From positions 930,001-994,000 of the forward strand of contig NC_079491.1 of NCBI RefSeq assembly GCF_020520425.1: DNA of 64,000 bases. The letters run 5' to 3'. The stretch comes from Spinacia oleracea (Eukaryota > Streptophyta > Magnoliopsida > Caryophyllales > Amaranthaceae). Within the stretch, counting starts at the first letter, position 1. Each line of letters starts with the position of its first letter. This document shows, in pieces, positions 57,579 through 64,000 of this stretch. The position numbers and the translations under genes are program-made. Under the pieces are notes generated by a model that ran no database searches, was not told where the DNA came from, and saw only the letters and a program-made list of their open reading frames with translations.

Positions 57579-60500
57579 ATGGAGTTACTCAACACAACAC
57601 TCACCAATTTGACATTTCTGCCGCCCCAAACCACCCACCTGACCTCCCAAACTCCGCCGCATTTGCTAGCGGCGCAACCGTCCTCATCCTGTTCTATTAA
57701 CTCCCACTCTTTCTCTCTCTTTTCCGACATTGCTGGGGTTCGTTTGCTTCCCAGATTAAAGCTTGGTTTAAGGTAACTTTCTCGTATTGCTTGATTTCTT
57801 CTAGGTTTGGATTGAAACTTGATAAATATTGTTTCTTTTAATATATTATAGTATTAGGCATTTGGGTTTGTGATTGAACAAAACAGATTGAATTAGACTT
57901 CTGGGTTGTTTATGGTATCCAATTAGCTAGTTAGTAATAACGATATAGAATGATTAAAGCTTGGTTTAAGGTAACTTTCTCATATTGCTTGATTTCTTCT
58001 AGGTTTGGATTGAAACTTGATAAATATTGTTTCTTTTAATCTATTATAGTATTGGGCATTTGGGTTTGTGATTGAACAGATTGAATTAGACTTCTGGGTT
58101 GTTTATGGTATCCAATTAGCTAGTTAGTAATAACGTTATAGAATCTAAATAGAGAATACCCAATTCAATCTTGTTTGAGGTTTTCTTATATTTTAGGATT
58201 TCTGGAAAGTTTTTTAATTTGGCTGAATTTGGGTTCTTAAGAAAGTCCATAACTTTTGAGTGTTCTTTTGGGGATTGATTTAAACTTTGATCTCTTGAGT
58301 GTAGCCTCCTTACTGTAACTTTTATGGTATTTAGCAAATTTATAGCCTAATTGATTACAGGAGCAATGTATATATATGTGCTACATCAGATAAGAATCTA
58401 TTGTTGTGCTGCTACTTATTTTGCAAAGTTTTGATGATTGAAATTATGGAACAGGATTGAATTGCTTGGGTGTTGAAACTGAAAGAAAAAAGAAGCTGAA
58501 GTGAAGTGTGAGGGAAGAGAGTCTATTCTGGCTGAACTGTGTCGAGGCTTAAATCGACATGGTAATGATCCCAGTTGCAAGTGTTATTGCATTCCACACA
58601 GATTTGAATGCATGATATGATTTGCAGTTTTGGCAAACACCGATCTGCCTACAGAGCTCTTATATCCAGATTTGTTAAAGCAGGACTTTTAAATCAAGCG
58701 ATTGAAACTTTTGACGAGATGATTAGTTCAAACTGTAGAGTTTTTAGTGTTGATTACAATCGGTTTATCGGGGTTCTTATCAAACAATCCCGTCTCGATT
58801 TAGCTGAGCATTATTACAACACAATGATCCCACAAGGGTTTTCTTTGATTTCTTTTACATATTCGAGATTTATATGCGCTTTATGTGAGGTGAAGAATTT
58901 TCAGCTCATTGACTCTCTTCTTGAAGATATGGAAAAACTTGGATCAGTGCCGGATATATGGGCATACAATATATATTTACATTTGTTGTGCCAGGAAAAT
59001 CAAATAGATCTTGCTCTAGGCTTATTACAGGATATGATTCAGAAAGGTAGACTACCTGATGCTGTAACTTATACTATACTTCTCAGTGGTTTGTGTAAGG
59101 TAGGGCAATTTGACCATGCTGTTGAGATTTGGCATACTATGATAAAGAATGGGTTACAACCAGATGATAAAGCTTGTAGGGCTCTGGTTCTTGGTTTATG
59201 TAGCGGTGGTAAAGTTGATTTAGCTTATGAGCTTATAGTAGATATCATGAAATGTGGAGCAACTGCTGGTATACTGGTTTATAATTCCCTTATTAGTGGG
59301 TTTTGTAAGGTTGGTCAGATCAGTAAAGCACTTGCTATCAAATCTTTCATGAAGAAGAATGGATGCGACCCGGATTTGGTCACATATAATATACTGTTAA
59401 GTTATTGCTGTGATCAGCTTATGCTAATAGAAGCTGAGAAACTGATGGAAAAGATGGAAAAGAATGGACTCAAACCTGATATATACAGCTACAACCAATT
59501 TCTGAAGGGTCTTTGTAAAGCTAAGCGTCTGGATAAGGCCTACTTGTTGCTTGATGTTATGGAAGTGAAAGGGTTATGTGATGCTGTCTCTTACAATACT
59601 ATTATTAGGGGACTATGTAGTGGCCATCACACTAAAAGGGCTTACAAGCTTTTTGAGGAAATGGTTAGGAAAGGTATCGTACCTGATACTACGACATTTA
59701 CCATCCTAATAAAAGCTTTTCTTAGCGAAGGTAGTTCCAATGTTGCCAAGAGTCTTCTTGATCAAATGACAGGAATGGGGATTTTTCCTGATTGTGTTTT
59801 GTATACCATAATTATTGATCATCTTTGTAAGACGGGGAAGATTGATGCGGCTCAGGGTGTTTTCAATGACATGGTAGAGAACGGGACAACCCCGGATGTG
59901 ATTTCATACAATGCTCTCATAAATGGGCTTTGTAAAGTTTATAGAGTGAATGAGGCTATGAGATTGTACACCAATATGCAAAAGGAAGGACCTTGTCCTG
60001 ATGAGGTGACTTTCAAATTGATAATTGCAGGGCTGATACGGGAAAAGAAGATTTCAGTGGCTTATGGCTTGTGGGACGAAATGATGGAAAAGGGATTTAC
60101 TCTGAATAGATCAATCTCTGAAAAACTAATTAATGCACTACATTCAAAAGACAGTTCATAGTTAAGTGATACACTATTTGATATTTTGATCCTGTTGTTG
60201 AGGCGCTAACTGGCTGCAACCTCAATTAATTTCCAAGGGTTGCATGAATTCCGGGCCAGAAACACTTTAAAATTTCCTTTTTTTTCGTAATTTTGGCACA
60301 AAGAGATGTTGCAGATACACGTATCTTGTTTAATTCACCATCAGCAACTTGCAACCTTAGTATGAGAAGGTTGTACGGGCTTGTGATTTTTCAGAGAACT
60401 TACAGCAAACAAGTTAAGACAGAGCAATGGTTAGAATCTCATCTCACGTTGTCATTGTTATCATAACCATATTTGACGGATTTGGTTGATTGTTAATCAG

Positions 60501-63113
60501 GGTGCTTTTTTTATTGACAAAATTGTTTCTATTGACATTTTTAGGTTTCGTTGCTCTGGGTTTATAGTCAAGGTTAGTAGCAAAGAGAATTATGCTTGCA
60601 GACAGGGACAAACTACATCATTGGCAGCAAATAGCTATGGTAGGGTGTTGTTTTTCCCCTTTACTTATATACCTTGTGAATTGTGATGTACTTGTAGATT
60701 TGCTCAGTTGACAACTTTGACTTTCTATATAGGAGTATTCAATAATGTGGTTCTGTGATCAATTATATATGGGGAAATCAGTTGTCTGTCTTTGCAAATG
60801 ATGTTTTATTGAATTGTCATTTGCCATTTGAAGGTGTTAGATCATATCACATTCTTTGAACCCAGTTATTTTACAATTGCAACGTTCCAGTCAAGTTCAG
60901 TTTCTTTGTGGTCATTATTAGTATGTTCCTTATGGAAACTTCTTGAGCCCAATCAAGAAGGAAAAACACTACCTCTTTATTGTAGGGAAATCACTCGATT
61001 ACAACCTATATACCCTAAACTCAAGTTCCTCTCGAACTCAAGTTCCTACTTTGATTCCAGTTAATCACAATGCTACTCTTGCTCTCACAATGCAACGACT
61101 TAACTCTAAGTCTTTTAAAAGTTCACTCAAGTGCTCAACCCTTTGAACCCAAATCACAACTCCATAACTTGAAACTCTAGTGTTTTAGAAAGTTTAACAG
61201 TAATAGGAACACTCTTAGTAAAGTGACTTTTTGGAAAAACTGTTCTGTACTTGGAATATGTACACTTATCAGTTGTGATTTTTCCAGATGAAGAGCCTGC
61301 CTTTAATAGAGGAGCTCAACTAGGGTTGTTCCACTAAGTTCTCAACTCGTCTATTGTGACTTCTCACTTCAAGAAATTGCTAATTTGTGAGTGCTAAATT
61401 GTCGGTTGATTTTTCTAGTATTATATATTTTTGCCAGAATTTGTTATGTATTACCCTCTTGGATTCACAGCTGGATTTTGATGTACTATAGGAGTAGGAC
61501 TATGTTAAAAGTCTTTGATCTTTATCATAACTTTTTCCAATTGTTAGTGGAAGAGACTCATCCGCTAGCATGTTGCTTTCACATTTACTAGTGTCTTAAT
61601 TCCCATCCCAAGCATTGCACCTGCTATTTTACACCACTCTTTCTTACAAAATCTCTTCAATGTGCTTAGTCAACATGGACAGGAGTAAGCTAATTTAACT
61701 ACTTTACTAGTACCTTGTGTAGTGTATAGGTTTAGTAAGCACATGAACTGTTCTAAAGCCTATCATTCTTCCAATGTGGTGAATATTAGCATGGTAAAGG
61801 TTCTTTTCCTTATTTTCAAATTCTCTGTACTTTTGACAGTATCTAAATGTGCCATAACTCGTGCGTACTTCTTAAGAAAATTTTAAAAAATGGCAGTATA
61901 GGATCTCTTTAGATCCACATTAGACCAGTGTGTGAAAAATGGCACAGTCGATAGTGTCTCTCTAGATCCATACTGTAACTCATTCAAAAGGCTTTGTTTA
62001 TTTGGTTCCTGTATGGATGTGTCTTCTGTGAAAGCAGTGATATAATTTTGGACATGATCGTGTAATCATGACAGTAATATGACCATTTTACCCCTAACTT
62101 TTTTGCAGAATGAGTACAAATCAAAGGCTTGGATTGAAATGGACTCTGACAAAGTCCATTTGGAGCTCGTTGCTGAGTAGAAGGACCAAGTGTAAGGTCT
62201 GAGGAGTGCTTCCAGTATGTTCTACAAGCTATCTAGCTGCTAATGGACACAACCCAAAATCAACCCGAAACCCTAAACCCGAACCTGACCCATTGACCCG
62301 AATTGCCACCCCTAATTCTAGCACCAGTTCATCATCCCCATCAACCTAGCTCCCAACTCGAAGAATGCAGAAGGATTTCTGGTGAACAGCCAAAGAGTGA
62401 GAGCAGAGTAGAATGGCTACAGTTACAGACTTGCAGTGTTACACACAGAAAAGTTGAGAAAGGAAACTACAGATGGATGAAGGAGAGAGATGAGCATTCA
62501 ACATGCAATGTTGCTGGAATTCTAGAAAAGACATTCAGGGATACTTGCAGTACTTCTTTCACCCCAAGTCAGTAGATCATTTTCAATGACTGTACTGTTC
62601 TCTACTGTTTTTTGTAGAGTTATAGTCGTTTCTAACATCTGTATGTAAAGAAAAAGTGAAGCGTTGGAATAACATAAGTCACCTTCTTCTTTCATTCTAT
62701 GTTTTTTTTTATTGATACTTTTGTGAATGTTGAGAAGTTTAGTTCTTGGATAAACGTAGACACATAATACATGATTACTTATATGAAGTGCAGAAGCAGG
62801 ATTTTGATAAGCTGACTGCTGAGATTGAACAGTGGTTTAGTTGTAACATTCAGATAGTATTTCTCTGTAAGTTTGTAAGTTTGAATAATTAGTGGCACTT
62901 AAATGTTTCATTAAGTTTTTCTGTCAATGTACTTGATATTAGCAAGGTTACAGTAATCATGTCAGTCACAGCCACATTGAGGTTGCAGTGAGCCGTACTG
63001 GCTTGCTGCGGCCTGTAGAAGTCGCGTTTCTATTGCAGGAGTCGGGTGCACAGCAAGCCCTAGATTATGCCATGCCGGGATCGAAAGACAGGTCAATCTT
63101 TGGAGTACAATAA
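57579..63113 (+). CDS. unknown protein, possibly plastid-targeted; host of a nested PPR gene
   Basis: Three exons, 57579-57772, 60545-60639 and 62947-63113, join in phase (AG|G and G|GT) to give 151 residues. The first exon is rich in Ser, Thr and Leu and poor in acids (MELLNTTLTNLTFLPPQTTH), like a chloroplast transit peptide. Exon 2 reads FRCSGFIVKVSSKENYACRQ, GQTTSLAANSY. Exon 3 reads GYSNHVSHSHIEVAVSRTGL, then FLLQESGAQQALDYAMPGSK and DRSIFGVQ. I do not recognise the family. An additional symmetrical exon in the last intron is possible. Another AG at 62109 opens a frame with NEYKSKAWIEMDSDKVHLEL that could belong to an alternative transcript. The exon joining is inference from splice signals and phase. 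Confidence 0.5.
57754..58145 (+). repeat. 198-bp tandem duplication covering an exon 1 donor site
   Basis: Copies start at 57754 and 57952 ('gattaaagcttggtttaagg') and differ at only a few bases plus a 5-bp indel. The unit contains the last 19 bases of exon 1 and its GT donor, so two equivalent donors exist 198 bp apart. Confidence 0.9.
58608..60161 (+). CDS. P-class PPR protein, At1g13040-like, mitochondrial
   Basis: An uninterrupted 517-residue frame, about the length of Arabidopsis At1g13040 and collinear with it. Examples are VFSVDYNRFIGVLIKQSRLD, GFSLISFTYSRFICALCEVK, PDIWAYNIYLHLLCQENQID and GFTLNRSISEKLINALHSKD. At least a dozen 35-residue P-type motifs follow one another (VTYTILLSGLCKVGQFDHAV, LVYNSLISGFCKVGQISKAL, ISYNALINGLCKVYRVNEAM). 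No DYW or E domain. Such proteins bind organelle RNA in a base-specific way. The start ATG follows a leader that may be spliced from an exon at about 58456. It lies wholly inside intron 1 of the gene at 57579-63113, on the same strand. Confidence 0.92.
   Translation: MHDMICSFGKHRSAYRALISRFVKAGLLNQAIETFDEMISSNCRVFSVDYNRFIGVLIKQSRLDLAEHYYNTMIPQGFSLISFTYSRFICALCEVKNFQLIDSLLEDMEKLGSVPDIWAYNIYLHLLCQENQIDLALGLLQDMIQKGRLPDAVTYTILLSGLCKVGQFDHAVEIWHTMIKNGLQPDDKACRALVLGLCSGGKVDLAYELIVDIMKCGATAGILVYNSLISGFCKVGQISKALAIKSFMKKNGCDPDLVTYNILLSYCCDQLMLIEAEKLMEKMEKNGLKPDIYSYNQFLKGLCKAKRLDKAYLLLDVMEVKGLCDAVSYNTIIRGLCSGHHTKRAYKLFEEMVRKGIVPDTTTFTILIKAFLSEGSSNVAKSLLDQMTGMGIFPDCVLYTIIIDHLCKTGKIDAAQGVFNDMVENGTTPDVISYNALINGLCKVYRVNEAMRLYTNMQKEGPCPDEVTFKLIIAGLIREKKISVAYGLWDEMMEKGFTLNRSISEKLINALHSKDSS
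60162..62946. other. 3' flank of nested PPR gene and last introns of the unknown gene
   Basis: Apart from exon 60545-60639 no secure gene is seen. A CCCGAAC-rich MITE end lies at 62240-62320 ('cattgacccgaattgccacccctaattc'), matching 9370-9412. A 90-codon frame at 62303-62575 has no recognised domain. Confidence 0.5.
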
Positions 63114-64000
63114 GATGAATCAGACGGAAATCATCTTCATATCTTCATCGTGGCTACAACAGATTTATATATAGACCTCGTCGGCAAAGAAGGCTGTAAA
63201 TGAGTAAATCACAGCGATACAAAAGATGGCATACAAAAAGTTCGATATACTACGATCATGGCTTTGTTGAAAGGAAGTATTTATTTGATTTAATTTGTAC
63301 TACGTGTGTATTTATTAGATTCAAATCTGTTTGTAGATGCGTATGTCTTTTCATCAAAGAATTAATTTGTAATAAAAATAATAATAATAAAAAAAAAATT
63401 TAAAGAAAAAATAAAAGTTGCAAGCTGGGGTTGACTAGTTGTTAGTGGTTTGTATTAGCTAGTTTGACTTGCTATTTAAATTAGTTCTTTGTGTAAAGTT
63501 TTTGGCAAATTAGTTGTTAGTTGTTTAATGTATAAAATGACCATTAAGTACATTAACAGAAGGTGATATAGGTTGAAAAGGGTTGTAAAGTTGTCAACAT
63601 AGGATAAAGTTATAATTTGAAACCCACTTCTTCAAACTTCTAATGCCAAAACCTCCTATATTCGGCTTTTTTATTTCAAAACTCTATATCAAGCCTCTGA
63701 TAACCAAACACTCACATTAGCTTTTGAATGATTAAACCACTAACACATCTGAAAAAAACTTTTTTCTCCGCAAACCTCTCGTAGCCAAACAACCCGCGAC
63801 GTTTTAGATTTGCAAGAAAAGAAGATAGGTAAAATAAAAATTACGCTAGCCCGCTAAATCCCGTTAATATTCGTTATCCATAGTGAAGAAGAGTATATAA
63901 GGCCAGCAAAGCAAAACCAGTCCTTTTAACTTGACCCTTCTCAAATTTTCCCTTTTGATTCTTACAAACAATCCAAGTAAAATTGCTGGAAAAATGCATA
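63114..64000 (+). promoter_or_regulatory. promoter region of a gene cut by the window edge
   Basis: A TATA-type box TATATAAGG lies at 63894-63902. About 90 bases later, after a pyrimidine/A-rich leader, there is an ATG at 63994 in the context 'aaaaATGCAT'. TATA-to-ATG spacing and leader style fit a plant gene starting at the edge. The product cannot be judged. The segment 63114-63880 is AT-rich with no gene seen. Confidence 0.5.

Noticed and set aside
1-64000. CRISPR arrays, operons, phage or bacterial islands.
   Set aside because: Nothing of this type; gene structure is entirely plant nuclear.

Overview
The window is nuclear DNA from a flowering plant. It is AT-rich, with intron-split genes, GT-AG introns, tRNA-derived SINEs, many MITEs and plant-specific families (PPR, HIPP, ZIP, CYP21). 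Gene content and the abundant TACTCCGTA motif suggest Caryophyllales, perhaps an Amaranthaceae such as spinach or beet; that placement is inference. Exon models were built by hand from reading frames, splice sites and phase.

Layout. 1-1.2 kb: repeat-rich left edge with one possible exon of an upstream gene. 1.2-5.4 kb (+): secreted, membrane-anchored haem-binding-domain protein (cytochrome c-552/DMSO reductase-like). 6.4-7.1 kb (-): small HIPP-like protein that lost its MxCxxC but keeps a CaaX box. 9.6-15.6 kb (+): POP1 of RNase P/MRP, 10 exons. 17.3-21.5 kb (+): CYP21-4 cyclophilin; its sixth intron carries a Tourist-like MITE with a young LTR-type element nested inside. 22.5-29.6 kb: array of seven DEDD-exonuclease-like copies (two intact, five broken) on both strands, interrupted by a LINE, a tiny retro-insert and MITEs. 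30-34.5 kb: repeats and one doubtful exon. 34.9-38.4 kb (+): zinc transporter ZIP6, with a decayed copy of its last exon at about 40.8 kb. 42.5-55.7 kb (-): three tandem two-exon mitochondrial PPR genes (At2g20710-like). 56.1-56.9 kb (-): RING-H2 gene. 57.6-63.1 kb (+): a three-exon gene of unknown function, perhaps plastid-targeted, whose first intron holds a complete PPR gene (At1g13040-like). The right edge has a TATA box and the start of a further gene.

The genes do not form a pathway; each acts alone (RNA processing, organelle RNA binding, metal handling, protein folding and turnover). The most unusual item is the exonuclease-like array. All copies that span catalytic motif II carry Cys where the DEDD family has its catalytic Asp, and the motif III Tyr is gone, while the DxE of motif I is kept. 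This looks like a tandem lineage of catalytically altered nuclease-fold proteins. A second notable item is a very young LTR-type insertion whose termini are inverted rather than direct repeats.
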